Shown: positions 42,276 to 53,496, numbered from the stretch's first letter. The stretch: 64,000 bases of DNA from Serripes groenlandicus (GCA_031761405.1 JASEVX010000005.1:32678869-32742868), one strand, 5' to 3'. Notes: generated by a model from the letters alone, not told the origin. Numbers and translations are program-made.

Positions 42276-42504
42276 TTAACCCTTTCCCTCATATAAACGC
42301 TTTCTGACGCCTCTGCAGCAGACGGCTTTTTGAAAACATAGTGACAAAAGAAGAAATTGCTCAAAACGAGCAATTTCTCCTTTGGCACAATGTTTTCCGC
42401 TTTTAGTCATAGGTTATCCATTTAATTATAGAGATTTTCTATTTTTTGACAAAATATGTTCAAAGTCGTCTGCTGCAGAATTGTCGTATGAGGGAAAGGG
42501 TTAA
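42276..42504 (+). mobile_element. Family A MITE, best-preserved copy
   Basis: 229 bp, TTAA to TTAA. 'aaccctttccctcatata' and 'cgtatgagggaaagggtt', 'tctgcagcagacggc' and 'gtcgtctgctgcagaatt' near the two ends, core 'gaaattgctcaaaacgagc'. It can serve as the family reference. Confidence 0.92.
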
Positions 42505-42988
42505 GGTTGTTTTTTTCTGACCGCTTTCTTTCACGTGTTAAATGTCTCTGTTAAAACCGCCATAGCAATGATTCAGTTGTGTGGAAAACAATCCATATGT
42601 TTAATCGAAAATAGGTCAAAGTCGCACGAATGTGTTTACGTTTTATTTGTACAAAAGTAGGTCGTGAGAATACAAACTAACCAATGTACATGAAGCATGC
42701 CTGGGGGGCTTAGAAACTGATATAAATCAAACTCAAAAATCGCACAGTTTTTTAAGGGATGGTGTATGTATGCAACAACGTTGAATGAACGAACTTTTCC
42801 CCACATTCGATGCAGATGCAATTACTTATGATAATCGATGGTAATGTACTCTCTCCAGTATATATACATTTGTGTACCAAACATGCAGTGTACGACAGTA
42901 TATATCAAACATGCAGTGCAAGACTTTGAAATATGAAAAGTATTGGCAAGTTTGACAGATATTTTGCAAAAATAGGGGGAAAATGCTC
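42505..42988. other. Stretch with no recognised feature
   Basis: No repeat or gene seen. 'aaacatgcagtg' occurs twice at 42878-42919. Confidence 0.4.
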
Positions 42989-43220
42989 TTAACCTTTTCC
43001 CTAATACGAAAATTCTGCAGCAGATGTCTTTGAACATATTTTGTCAAATAATTGAAAATCTCTATAATTGTATGGATTTTAACCTTTGACTAAAAGTGGA
43101 AAACATTGTGTCAAAATCTGAAATTGCTCGTTTTGAGCAATTTCACCTTTTATTTCAATGTTTTTAAAAGCCGTCTGCAACATCAGGCGTCAAATGTCGT
43201 CTGTGTGAAGTAATGGGTTT
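42989..43220 (-). mobile_element. Family A MITE
   Basis: 'ttaaccttttccctaatacg' to 'gtgtgaagtaatgggttt'. Core 'attgctcgttttgagcaat' is intact. A stray left-end piece 'ctgacgcctctgcagcagac' (43221-43254) follows at once. Confidence 0.8.
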
Positions 43221-43383
43221 CTGACGCCTCTGCAGCAGACGGCTTTTTGAAAACTATCCAGATAGAAAATGCGAATATTTAAGAAAAGTTATTTGGATAA
43301 AATTCAAAAAGTGCTTTGATTTCGAGGACTGTACCAAATATGTATTCACAATCTTCCGTTTGAATCAATTCAACAATTACAAT

Positions 43384-43650
43384 TTAACCCTTTACCTCAT
43401 GTAGACGCTTTCTGACGCCGCTGCAGCAGATGGCTTTTTGAAAAATAGTGACAAAAGAAGAAATTGCTCAAAACGAGCAATTTCTCATTTTGCCACAATG
43501 TTTTCAACTTTTAGTCATAGGCAATCCATTCAATTATATAGATTTTCTAGTTTTTGACAAAATATGTTCAAAGTCGTCTGCTGCAGAAGTGTCGTATGAG
43601 GGGAGGGTTAAGTCGTCTGCTGCAGAATTGTCGTATGAGGGAAAGGATTT
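43384..43650 (+). mobile_element. Family A MITE with duplicated right end
   Basis: TTAA (43384) to TTAA (43608-43611). The last 38 bp ('agtcgtctgctgcagaattg' through 'gagggaaagga') are then repeated at 43611-43650. It resembles the first step from MITE end to tandem array. Confidence 0.85.
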
Positions 43651-44098
43651 AGGAATTCGGTGGAATAAGGGTTAACCCAAACAGGCCTGGTACCCATACG
43701 CAGATTTACTCACGTTCTCGTTAGCCACGCGAGATCTAGGTCAATGTAAAACGGTTTGTAATTGAGTGTGTGAGCGTAATACTATTAAATTACGTGTCAA
43801 CCCTCTCAGATACAATAAATTATGTCACGTGACAAGCGAAAAGCGCGCGAAAATTGTCATACGCGATAACAAACTGTCGCATGACCGCTCAAGGTTACGT
43901 TAACTGCATTATTTTTGTATAATGTTTAAGTAAAAGTCACCTGTATAGCAATCTGACTAAAGAACACGATTTGACCAAATATGCGTAGCGTTAATAGGAG
44001 ATGATTTTAATGAGATTGCCTGTATACATATATATATATACAAACAACAGCAATGGTTCTTATACTCAAATACGATGTTAGTTAGTTACATGACTGGT
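43651..44098. other. Stretch with no recognised feature
   Basis: No repeat end or convincing frame. Confidence 0.4.
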
Positions 44099-44292
44099 AG
44101 AGGTCCGGATAAGGAGGGGGTATTCAGCTCCTTTTCCCCACAATATCTTTCTTATTATTAAAGCAAACCCTATGTTGTGGGTACTCAAAAGAATCGTCTC
44201 ACTGAGACGATTCTTTTGAGTACTCACAACATAGGGTTATATGGTCAAATAAGCATTTCAGAACATGAAAAACGCCCCTTATCTAGAGCTCT
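44099..44292. mobile_element. Family D MITE with 36-nt hairpin arms
   Basis: Imperfect ends 'agaggtccggataaggag' and (inverted) 'agagctctagataagggg'. The centre 44166-44238 is a giant hairpin: 36-nt arms around one C with a single mismatch ('aaccctatgttgtg', then 'gtactcaaaagaatcgtctc'). It is non-coding. If transcribed, it would give a near-perfect dsRNA stem. Confidence 0.8.
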
Positions 44293-44446
44293 GAATGGAG
44301 ACTTGTTTCTGTATAGTTCACTTGCAATAGGTGAATACGATTAGGCGTGGTTAACATAAACGGTATGGAGGCAAAGGAATTATAAACACAAATAAGTGGG
44401 GCATTATTCATATTAATCATGTACCAGTTTTGCCCATGATTTCCCC

Positions 44447-44677
44447 TTAACCCTTTCCCTCATACGGCAATTCTGCAGAAGACGACGTAGAACGTATTTT
44501 GTCAAACAATAGAAAATCTCCATAATTGAATGGATAACCTATGACAAAAAAGTGGAAAACATTGTGGCAAAAGGAGAAATTGCACGTTTTGTGCAATTTC
44601 TTCTTTTGTCACTATGTTTTCAAAAATCTGTCTGCTGCAGAGGCGTCAGAAAGCGTCTATATGAGGGAAAGGGTTAA
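44447..44677 (-). mobile_element. Family A MITE with changed core pairs
   Basis: 231 bp, TTAA to TTAA. The core is 'attgcacgttttgtgcaat': GCTC/GAGC has become GCAC/GTGC on both arms. Confidence 0.9.
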
Positions 44678-44696
44678 CATTAACTTCTATTAAAAG

Positions 44697-44879
44697 CTAA
44701 CCCTTTCCAACATATAGACGCTTTCTGGAGCCTCTGTAGTAGCATAGACGTCTTTTGAGGACATTGCTACAAAAGTAGAACTCGCTAAAAAAACAAACAC
44801 TTCATTTATAGAGATTTTTCATATCCGGCCAAGAAGTTTTAAAAGTCGTCTGCTGCATATGTGAGTGACAACGGGTTAA
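44697..44879 (+). mobile_element. Family A MITE, hairpin lost
   Basis: 'taaccctttccaacatatag' to 'gtgagtgacaacgggttaa'. The core is reduced to 'gaactcgctaaaaaaac'. Confidence 0.75.
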
Positions 44880-45069
44880 ACAATTTAAGGTCAATGCTAC
44901 ACTATCTGATCCAGAGCAGTAGAGATAGTAGTTTTCCGAAATGTGTGTAAATCATGCATGCATTGAGCGCGTGAACTTTTGGTTAGATTATACATTTACT
45001 TAAAGATCATGAAAGATAAATATAATGTGCATTGAACGGAGATGTAGTAATGCCTTCCCGTGATCAACA

Positions 45070-47116
45070 CGACACTGACTTAGACGTTTCCGCAGCAGAA
45101 ATACGACACTGACTTAGACGTTTCCGCAGCAGAAATACGACACTGACTTAGACGTCTCTGCAGCAGATGATGTTTGAAGGACGGCACTGACTTAGACGTA
45201 TATGGAGCAGATGATGTTTGAAAGACGACACGTATGTAGACCTATCTGCAGCAGATGTTTGAAGGACGGCACTCACTTAGACGTATCTGCAGCAGACGAT
45301 GTTGAAAGGCGACACTGACTTATGCGTATCTGCCGCAGACGATGTTTGAAAGATGACACTGACTTAGACGTATCTGCGACAGAAGATGTTTGAAAAGACG
45401 ACACTGACTTAGACGTATCTGCAGCAGATGATGTTTGAAAGACGACACTGACTAAGACGTTTCTGCAGCAGACGATGTTTAATGGACGACACTGACTTAG
45501 ACGTATCTGCAGTAGATGATGTTTGAAAGATGACACTGACTAAGACGTTTCTGCAGCAGACGATGTTTGAAAGACGACACTGACTTAGACGTATCTGCAG
45601 CAGATGATGTTTGAACGATGACACTGACTTAGACGTCTCTGCAGCAGATGATGTTTGGACGTCTCCCCAGCAGATGACGTTTCAAAGACGACACTGACTT
45701 AGACGTATCTGCAGCATATGGATGTTTGGACGTCTCCCCAGCAGATGACGTTTGAAAGTCGACACTGACTTAGACGTCTCTGCAGCATATGGATGTTTGG
45801 ACGTCTCCCCAGCAGATGACGTTTGAAAGTCGACACTGACTTAGACGTCTCTGCAGCAGATGACGTTTGAAAGACGACGCTGACTTAGACGTCTCTGCAG
45901 CAGATGACGTTTGAAAGTCGACACTGACTTAGACGTCTCTGCAGCAGATGATGTTTGAAAGACGACACGTATGTAGACCTATCTGCAGCAGAAGATTTTT
46001 GAAAGACGACACTGACTAAGACGTCTCTGCAGCAGACGATGTTTGAAAGTCGACGCTGACTTAGACGTCTCTGCAGCAGACGATGTTTGAAAGTCGACGC
46101 TGACTTAGACGTCTCTGCAGCAGATGATGTTTGAAAGACGACACTGACTAAGACGTCTCCCCAGCAGATGACGTTTGAAAGTCGACGCTGACTTAGACGT
46201 CTCTGCAGCAGATGATGTTTGAAAGACGACACTGACTAAGACGTCTCCCCAGCAGATGACGTTTGAAAGTCGACGCTGACTTAGACGTCTCTGCAGCAGA
46301 CGATGTTTGAAAGTCGACGCTGACTTAGACGTCTCTGCAGCAGACGATGTTTGAAAGTCGACGCTGACTTAGACGTCTCTGCAGCAGACGATGTTTGAAA
46401 GACGACGCTGACTTAGACGTCTCTGCAGCAGACGATGTTTGAAAGTCGACGCTGACTTAGACGTCTCTGCAGCAGACGATGTTTGAAAGTCGACGCTGAC
46501 TTAGACGTCTCTGCAGCAGACGATGTTTGAAAGACGACACTGACTTAGACGTCTCTGCAGCAGACGATGTTTGAAAAACGACACTGACTTAGACGTCTCT
46601 GCAGCATATGGATGTTTGGACGTCTCCCCAGCAGACGATGTTTGAAACTGCAGCAGACGATGTTTGAAAGTCGACACTGACTTAGACGTCTCTGCAGCAT
46701 ATGGATGTTTGGACGTCTCCCCAGCAGATGACGTTTGAAAGTCGACGCTGACTTAGACGTCTCCCCAGCAGACGATGTTTGAAAGACGACACTGACTTAG
46801 ACGTCTCCCCAGCAGATGACGTTTGAAAGACGACACTGACTTAGACGTCTCTGCAGCAGATGATGTTTGAAAACGACACTGACTTAGACGTCTCCGCAGC
46901 AGACGATGTTTGAAACTGCAGCAGACGATGTTTGAAAGACGACACTGACTTAGACGTCTCTGCAGCAGACGATGTTTGAAAGACGACACTGACTTAGACG
47001 TCTCTGCAGCAGACGATGTTTGAAAGACGACACTGACTTAGACGTCACTGCAGCAGACGATGTTTGAAAGACGACACTGATGTAGACCTCTCTGCAGCAG
47101 ACGATGTTTGAAAATA
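45070..47116. repeat. 44-bp minisatellite derived from the family A end, about 46 copies
   Basis: Unit 'gacactgacttagacgtctc' + 'tgcagcagacgatgtttgaa' + 'agtc'. It parallels the family A subterminal block 'tagacgctttctgacgcctctgcagcagacgg' followed by 'ttttgaaaac'. The final unit runs into 'gtttgaaaatattgct', as a MITE would. Left units are shorter (about 34 bp) and more varied. The right part is uniform, with CGACGC/CGACAC and TGCAGC/CCCAGC variants. Minus-strand frames of 70-115 codons here are shadows. Confidence 0.9.
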
Positions 47117-47636
47117 TTGCTAAAAACAATTTTGATTTTAGTCAGTATGGTTGAAGTAAGAAACACCGTTCATTTCCCTAGTTGTTGTATTTTTGTGTTT
47201 GGGTTTTCTAAGCAGACGACGCTAGAAGATTGTTATATCACGTAAAGTTTTAACACCACCTAGACTCGATATGCATGCAATGTGCACTCAAAAACGGCAT
47301 TACACTTTATTAACATGTTGTTGTCCCAGTATTTCAACCTTTCCTGTACAGTCTTAGGACTTCCTCGAGAGTATTCTCGTTCTGTTCAGATAAGAATCAA
47401 TCTGGCATGTCAATTGATTTGCACAGCGTTTATCAAATGACCATTACCTCTCCCCATGGTGCTATAGGTAACGGTACACAGATAACATCTCCACTAGTGG
47501 ACAGAATATAGTTTGGGTCAGGTCACAAAGTGAAAACTCTTCTGTGTTTTAAAAGATGTCTAGCTACCGTTAGTTCAGACAAGAGAATACATGAGTGTTA
47601 TTCATTTTATCTGTGGAAATACATTTGAAATACATA
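47117..47636. other. Stretch with no recognised feature
   Basis: The first 60 bases may be the decayed rest of a family A element. Otherwise unassigned. Confidence 0.4.
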
Positions 47637-47816
47637 TTAAACTTTTCCCACATACAACAAATCTGCAGTAGACGACTTTGAAAAACATCTAAGCAAAAAT
47701 ATGGAAAATCTCTGTGAATGATAGTATAATGAGAAAATTCTCTATTTTTCACAATGATTTTCAAAATGTGTCCGCATCATGGAATCAGAAAGTGTTTGTA
47801 TAAGGGAAGGGTTTAA
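47637..47816 (-). mobile_element. Family A MITE, hairpin deleted
   Basis: 'ttaaacttttcccacatac' to 'taagggaagggtttaa', with 'ctgcagtagacgactttg'. The core is missing ('gagaaaattctctattttt'). Confidence 0.75.
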
Positions 47817-47859
47817 ATAAAATAAGTCAGATAAGTATTTGAAGATAAAAAGAAAAGTT

Positions 47860-48095
47860 AACCATTTCCCTGATACATACAGCATTTGACACCTCTAGAG
47901 CAAAAATAAACATTTGCAAATATTTTAGGAAATGGCTCATAATGTATTTCTTTTTCTTTTCTCAAAGTTTTTTCAACTTTGATTCTGAACAGTACTTCCA
48001 TACGTGTTTATAAATATTTCAGGAAATAGCTCATAATGTATTTTTTCTTCTTTTCTCATTTTTTTTTCAAATTTGATTCTCAACAGTACTTCCAA
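47860..48095. repeat. MITE fragment and 93-bp tandem duplication
   Basis: A family A left end ('ttaaccatttccctgatac') leads into two copies of a block with 'aggaaat(g/a)gctcataatg' and 'gattct(g/c)aacagtacttcc'. Confidence 0.7.
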
Positions 48096-48594
48096 ATTTA
48101 TTCATGTTTCATAGTTTTGCTTATATGTTTGCACAGCAGACATGTAACTCTGAAAACAGCAAATCAGTTGAAAGGTAAATTCATGCAAAGAACTATCTCT
48201 CATTCCAAGTATAGTTGTCAGATATATTTTGAGATGTAATGGTTGTTAACAGAATATAACATGGGGAAAGTGGTTGTGGTCCATTTTCAAAATTCAATGT
48301 GTTGACCCAGTATCTACACAATGTTCGAACTATGCATGGTCTTTATAAAAAAGATTTTCACCACGTTAACCTGGTTACGAAAATTACAAAACAAAGCGTA
48401 TATTTGGCAGTTTATCCCAATAATGTTTAAAAAGGTATGAGTACAATTGTTAACTCTTTTCTGTAATGGTTCTAATTGGCAGTGTACATTTGTGTTTATA
48501 AACTTGTTATTATATAAGGACACAATTCCGTTAATCTTTCTTTAACTTTCCATGCACAATAACTAGTTGAGGCTACAAGTTTAGATTTTACTGA
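48096..48594. other. Stretch with no recognised feature
   Basis: AT-rich region between the duplication and the 3' end of the decayed gene. It may hold that gene's former 3' untranslated region. Confidence 0.4.
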
Positions 48595-49150
48595 TTATGT
48601 GAATGTGTGTAATATGAATAAACTTGTCTGAAGCTGTACAGTGTCCATAAACAAGACAACCCTTTTCCCTTTTGATACAGATGACAATGCTATACCAGTG
48701 ATGCTGTACCGCTTGCAGTCTTCGGTATCCTTTGGTAGATTTTTAGATGCCTTATAACTTATTCTGCGCATTGTTATGTTTTTGCCAACAGTTGCTCTAC
48801 GGATTAAATGACTTGGACCATCTAGAACTGAAAGTTCAGGTACTTGTTCTTTACATAATCCAAAATATTTTTTAAAAAAATACTTGCCCACATTGTAAGA
48901 ATGTGTGTCCAAAATTTCGCAAGGTAATGGTTTTTCTTGACACTCATAAATATGATGAGGCATGATTGATTCTCCTCTACCAAACCCATTTCCTTGTACA
49001 ATGAGTCGAACCAAAGGTTTTATGTGTATCCAGTCTTTCTTGGTCAAGTTAATTTTAAAGTTCCCTGAAGATATATCTTTTAAACATGTCTCATCAGACT
49101 TTGAAAGATCTTCAGGACCAGAAAATAAATGTTCTTTTGCTAGTTCGCAA
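48595..49150 (-). pseudogene. Decayed gene, C-terminal segment
   Basis: Resumes in a new frame with CELAKEHLFSGPEDLSKSDE. It then continues through 49047 (MTKKDWIHIKPLVRLIVQ) with GKYFFKKYFGLC, GPSHLIRRATVGKNI and YSITGIALSSVSKGKRVV, to a TAA near 48595. This is likely the original C-terminus. Confidence 0.6.
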
Positions 49151-49159
49151 GATGATCAA

Positions 49160-50110
49160 CTATTGCCATTCTCGGTACAACTGTTTGAAGGGTTGATCTT
49201 GGTCGAAAACCTTTAAGGGCGTCTTTGTGATCAATTTCATTTTCATATTGTTATGGAAGAATCCAGCAGAGTAATGTTCATGTAAAACGTCTACACAGAA
49301 GGACGCATATGAAGAAGCACCATTTAAAAATGCAAATGGAAGAGAACTTTTCATTGCTGACAGAAGGAGCCTGTGACCATTTTCACCACCAAGGTGTTCT
49401 GCAGTGATTATTGCAACAATCTTGTTGCAATGCAACATAAAGTCTCTATGTAAGGCAAAAGTTACGTTTCTTGAGCATCCATTTTGAGCAAATACTGATA
49501 GTTGCTTTCCCCAATGTTGTTCAAGGTCGGCCGTCTCGCAAATGTTCATATCATTATGTAACTTTTGCTGGTAACTGGGTTCAAGCTGTTCATAAAATGC
49601 GATGTTAAAGGCTAAGTGAAGTGCAACTGCAAGTCGTGTAATATTTTTTGAAGCTGTTTCAATATGCTGTATAGAAATTAACTTCATCCAGTTGTCCTCT
49701 TGTTCCTCATCTTTCATAAACTTTAGAAGATGTAGAAGTCCAGCATCTTTATATGCTCCAAACAGGTTAACTATTTTAGATTTATGCAAATGTAAAGCAG
49801 GAAACTCTGGCAGAAATTGTCGATAAAATACATCTTCTTGCATCAACTTGAAAAGACTTTTTGAAATTTTATGATCGGGTGCAAAGATAATTCGATATAC
49901 GGGTGTCCTACATAATTTCTTAACTGTGTCTTTCAGGATTGATTTTAAATTGGCTATATCGTCATCACGTCCAGTAGCTGGTGATGGGTGCCTACACAGT
50001 AATTCTGGCACTTTGAACTTTGTAAGAAAACTCGCGTTTTCCTGCTTGACATTTCGTGATGTGCTGCCAGACTCAACTGTGCTTTTTTCCAACTTCTCCA
50101 TCAAAATCAT
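49160..50110 (-). pseudogene. Decayed gene, longest open segment (316 codons)
   Basis: The best-preserved part. Blocks that look strongly conserved: FAPDHKISKSLFKLMQED, FLPEFPALHLHKSKIVN, FGAYKDAGLLHLLKFM, ITRLAVALHLAFNIAFYEQL, SRNVTFALHRDFMLHCNK and FLNGASSYASFCVDVLHEHY. It is mostly helical and soluble, with no membrane segment. PDHKI...LPEFPALHLHKS followed by a G-LL-LL helix resembles transposase-fold-derived domains, but I cannot place catalytic residues. It ends at a frameshift near YREWQ. Confidence 0.65.
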
Positions 50111-50499
50111 TTAAGGGGTTATCAATATGCAGAGAAGAGTTAAGTCTTTGCTCAATATATTCTATTGTTTGGTTCCAATCAGAAGTGTTCATTGGGGTTT
50201 CTTTTTCATTTAACCAGTTTGCACTGGATGATACATTTGTGATATCATTCTCAACTGAAAGGGATGTTATTATTTCATTTATATCTGGTGAAATGTCTCC
50301 CATCGTATTAGTGATACAATTCTTTCCATATCAATGCCTCGTCTTCAGTGGCTGCCATTAGAAGAGTAATATCCTCTTGGCTAAGTTGGACTCCTTTCAT
50401 ACATTTACACGATGTAAGATGATCATTTTCGCATTCTTCATTTTGCCAATTTTCAGAAATAACATGATCTCTTGGTAAGCCTTTCAGTGTAAGGTACAT
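50073..50499 (-). pseudogene. Decayed gene, acidic linker segment
   Basis: Two consecutive frames (50499-50308 and 50303-50073). The first has CENDHLTSCKCMKG and EDITLLMAATEDEALIW. The second is acidic and Asn/Ser-rich (SPDINEIITSLSVEND), like a disordered linker. It overlaps the start of the next segment in another frame. Confidence 0.55.
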
Positions 50500-50774
50500 A
50501 TTTGTGATGTTCTGTTCTGGCCTGGATTGGGATCATCATGTGTTGTTAGTTTGACTAAGTTGTCCATAAAGAACACTATATAACAGCAACGGAGATTGAC
50601 ATTATGCAACCGTACAGATTGATCATGAACTGCCTGATATCTCATCGGATACTGCATAATGTATGTTTCAAAGTATAATTTGTCTTCATCCGCTGCTGCC
50701 TTTAACCATCGATCGGCTGTTTTAAGGCTCTGTGTTGTTCCAGCATTTGACGTTATAGAAAAGATTGTTGCCAA
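50484..50774 (-). pseudogene. Decayed gene, fourth segment
   Basis: 96 open codons: SLKTADRWLKAAADEDKL, then CCYIVFFMDNLVKL and HDDPNPGQNRTSQICTLH. It has no ATG, so it is a fragment of the larger frame. The next segment (YLTLKGLPRDHVISENW, 50499-50308) overlaps by 16 bases in another frame, which marks a frameshift. Confidence 0.6.
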
Positions 50775-50895
50775 AACATTATGGTCTACAACAAGTTCCT
50801 GTGTGTTGAGCTACTGCAGGACGCCACAATACAGTTTGTTGAATAGAGTTAGTCCTCAATCAAATAAAGCAATAATCTTAGCCAGTTTTTTCTTC

Positions 50896-51138
50896 TCAGA
50901 GACACTGAATGGGGCTCGACTTCACGACAGCTTCATTGTAGAAGCAAGCTGTAAAGAATTCCTAGATTTCGATGGGTGTGTGTAGAATCCATTCATCCAC
51001 TACATCAACATTTCGCCAATCTAACGATATACCTATCCATTTCTCATTGTTATTGAAGCAACAGTCACAGAACTTTACCCCATTTTTATGGTCAATTGTT
51101 TTTGGTTCTCCAGCAATTTCTGCATCATTAGGTTTCCA
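50896..51138 (-). pseudogene. Decayed gene, third segment
   Basis: Starts WKPNDAEIAGEPKTIDHK, then KFCDCCFNNNEKWIG (a C-x-C-C cluster, perhaps part of the same zinc site) and DWRNVDVVDEW. Two in-frame stops follow in EI*EFFTACFYNEAVV and CL*EEK. Confidence 0.6.
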
Positions 51139-51141
51139 AGT

Positions 51142-51608
51142 TTAAATCACTGAGTGTGAAAATGAATTATATAAATATGAATCTTGAAGATAAAGGCGAT
51201 GGACATTGCCTTTTACACAGTATTTGCATGTGTATTTTCCAAGAGTTCCTGCAGTTAAGACCATTGTACTGGTTGAAAGCAATGAATGTTTGTTGGCCAG
51301 TTCGCAGCTGAAAATGGTGGCAACGTCGTCCAAGTCTTCCATAACTTTTACTTCTATAAAAAGTTGAACGCCTTCAAAAGTTACGTCTCTTATCTTTACA
51401 TTATCAAAAACTGACACACATTTGTTCGCTGGTCCTGAGTACAGGTCTAGACATTTACAGAGTAAAAAGTAAATCGTTGAAAAAGTGAATGGGTCACAGA
51501 ATTCTGAACAAAGGTTTATGTTGAAATTGGAACTTTTACAATCTTGGGACATTGCTGTGCTGCCGTGCGGCTTAAATTCTGTATATTTTTTATATTTGTG
51601 AGGAATTG
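51142..51608 (-). pseudogene. Decayed gene, second segment
   Basis: Enters by a frameshift as NYEEIAIPHKYKKYTEF, then continues through the ATG at 51552 (MSQDCKSSNFNINLCSEF) to a stop at 51142. It is cysteine-rich, ending with C-K-Y-C-V-K-G-N-V-H-R-L, which could be half of a zinc site. Not a recognised domain. Confidence 0.6.
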
Positions 51609-52079
51609 CTATTTCTTCATAATTGTCTTATCATAATCAAATATAATACTGTTTTCCTTGGCAAAATGTTGTTCAAAGAGGCATATTTTCTGCCATTGAG
51701 AATCAGTGAAATTATGCTTGTAGATAGAACTTAACGTCTCACTTTCACCTATTTCAACACCACAAAGAAAATCTTCTGACCACACTGATGTTTATAAACA
51801 AGCAATGTCATTGTATAAATCAAGTGTTGAATTCGACTGTTGATTCAGTTTAAATGGTGTCTGTAGGATTTCATCGAGAACTGTTTTGCAGATTTTGAAA
51901 CTGTCATAATGCTTTGATATGTATCTTATACAGGACGAAAGCTTAACCAAACGGTCTATCCCTGAATTTTTGTGAGTTCTTAATTCACAGAGAATATTAC
52001 TTGGGCGTATAATAGGTTCATTCTCTAGTCTTTGATTGAGAAGGAAGGCTATGAACTGTCTATGAAAATGTCTCCATTG
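51609..52079 (-). pseudogene. Decayed gene, N-terminal segment
   Basis: 157 codons starting QWRHFHRQFIAFLLNQ, with one in-frame TAA after about 95 codons (DIACL*TSVW). The true start was not found: an ATG frame just upstream (MSNITSLSNQ) enters after a frameshift. The segment is helix-rich and charged, with no known motif. Confidence 0.6.
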
Positions 52080-52308
52080 TGTTTAATAAATGTTACTTGA
52101 TTTGACAGCGATGTAATGTTACTCATTTTGAATTTCCATTCTTGAAGCACACACCTAAAATAAATTTAAAAACTCTTAAGTACAAGAAAAGAGTGTTTTT
52201 CAAATGTGCAAGAAGAACTTATTCTCAGATTGTCTTGTGAATACGGAGGAACAGAGAGGTAAATGCAAATTTAACATTAATCCATTAATCCAATTGACAA
52301 AATCTGAA

Positions 52309-52314
52309 CCCCCC

Positions 52315-52345
<31 letters not shown>

Positions 52346-52346
52346 A
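52309..52346. repeat. C27-A11 homopolymer tract
   Basis: 27 C followed by 11 A, next to a minus-strand SINE head. Length is likely unstable. The tract can form a G-quadruplex on the other strand. Confidence 0.95.
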
Positions 52347-52351
52347 CCAAA

Positions 52352-52425
52352 GTTGGCCGAGCCGGGATTCAAACTCAAAACCCCTGGATTGCCAGCTCGC
52401 GTCCCTACCGACTGAGCTACCAGGG
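52352..52425 (-). mobile_element. SINE head of the 'cggtagctcagtcgg' type
   Basis: Minus strand: 'ccctggtagctcagtcggta' (A box), 'ggcaatccaggggttttgag', 'ttgaatcccggctcggcc' (B box). The body is replaced by the C27-A11 tract. Confidence 0.75.
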
Positions 52426-52435
52426 ATCGGCTTTC

Positions 52436-52632
52436 TTTCCTGCATACACCAATTTTGCAGCAGACGCACATCTAGAAAAAGCCAGGGAACATTTTTAACT
52501 AAAAGAGTATTATCATTGAAAAGAGACAAAAACATTATGACAAAAGGAACAATTTCCCCTTTTGCCACAATGTTCTTAAAAGTTGTTGGCTGCAGAGGTG
52601 TCAGAAAGCGACTGTATGTTGAAATGGTTGAA
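52436..52632 (-). mobile_element. Family A MITE
   Basis: 'cctgcatacaccaattttgc' to 'gtatgttgaaatggttgaa', with 'gacaaaaggaacaatttcc' and its mirror. The termini have drifted. Confidence 0.65.
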
Positions 52633-53496
52633 TACTTGTTATGGGAATTTTTAGACTATTTTGCCTTACACAATGTTTGAAGAAAAGAAAAGAACCATTA
52701 TTATGGGCAAAGACACAGTTACAGGACACGACTTGAAAACAATTGCAATGGCACAATGTTTTCAATATGTATGGAATAATCTACACTTTTGTTTTTAAAA
52801 TATGCCTGTAAGAAGGTAATAGTACCCTGCAATCAGCAACTTTTAGTCATATTTGCTTTTCATTCTAAGTATGATTTTCAGTTCCTTTTGCTAAAGTATA
52901 TACCAAGATCAGCCTGCGTATATACATCCACTCGATATGTCTTGTTTGTTACTCGTTTATAGGTATAAGCAAACCATATACAATTCATTTATATCACATG
53001 CTGAAAATCCGGATATAAGGGTTAAATTTGTTTTTATTCAAGTCATGTTTTCAAAAGTCATGATTCCTGCAACAATATCAAACGGTGCTTATATTTCACA
53101 AAACTTAAAATTATAAGTTAGTTTAAAAGTTTAAAGATAATTTTTAATTAGTAAGTTTTTCCTATCGAATATTACAAGTAGATAATTCCTGCAGCAGAAA
53201 AGGGAAAATGCTCTGGTTCTCAGTCAACTTTGTCGCAAAATAAAAAATTAATATGTCCATATATTACAATTCAATTCAGTTAATTTCATTCATAATATAT
53301 TTTGAAATTTGAAAATTCTTAAATACCTAATAAGGGAAAGGATTACATTCAAAAGAAAAAAAACATGGATCTACCTTGAGCATTTTTTCCTCTGATGCAA
53401 AAATCACGATTCTATAAAAACTCAGTAAAACTTGAAATTCTCTAGTACCAGTGACCATTACTGTAAATGCTTATCGGATTCTGCCCATTAATTTAG
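52633..53496. other. Stretch with no recognised feature
   Basis: AT-rich. Possible family A traces at 53180-53345 ('tcctgcagcagaaaaggg', 'aagggaaaggatta') are too weak to call. Confidence 0.4.

Larger units (their letters stand above)
48595..52079 (-). pseudogene. Decayed intronless gene for a large uncharacterised protein
   Basis: Protein-like sequence runs along the minus strand for about 3.5 kb in successive frames, broken by several stops and frameshifts and without visible introns. In order: 52079-51609 (stop at 51792-51794), 51608-51142, 51138-50896 (stops at 50962 and 50896), 50774-50484, 50499-50308, 50303-50073, 50110-49160, about 49150-48595. Adjacent pieces join smoothly through single frame changes, so it is one dead gene of roughly 1,100 codons. 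I do not recognise the family with certainty. The layout (short Cys motif, long helical C-terminal half, no introns) recalls multi-copy transposon-related proteins such as those with a DUF6589 domain, a low-confidence guess. Confidence 0.75.

Noticed and set aside
52200..52680. 158-codon frame with poly-Pro
   Set aside because: It runs through the C27 tract, a SINE head and a family A MITE. Not a gene.
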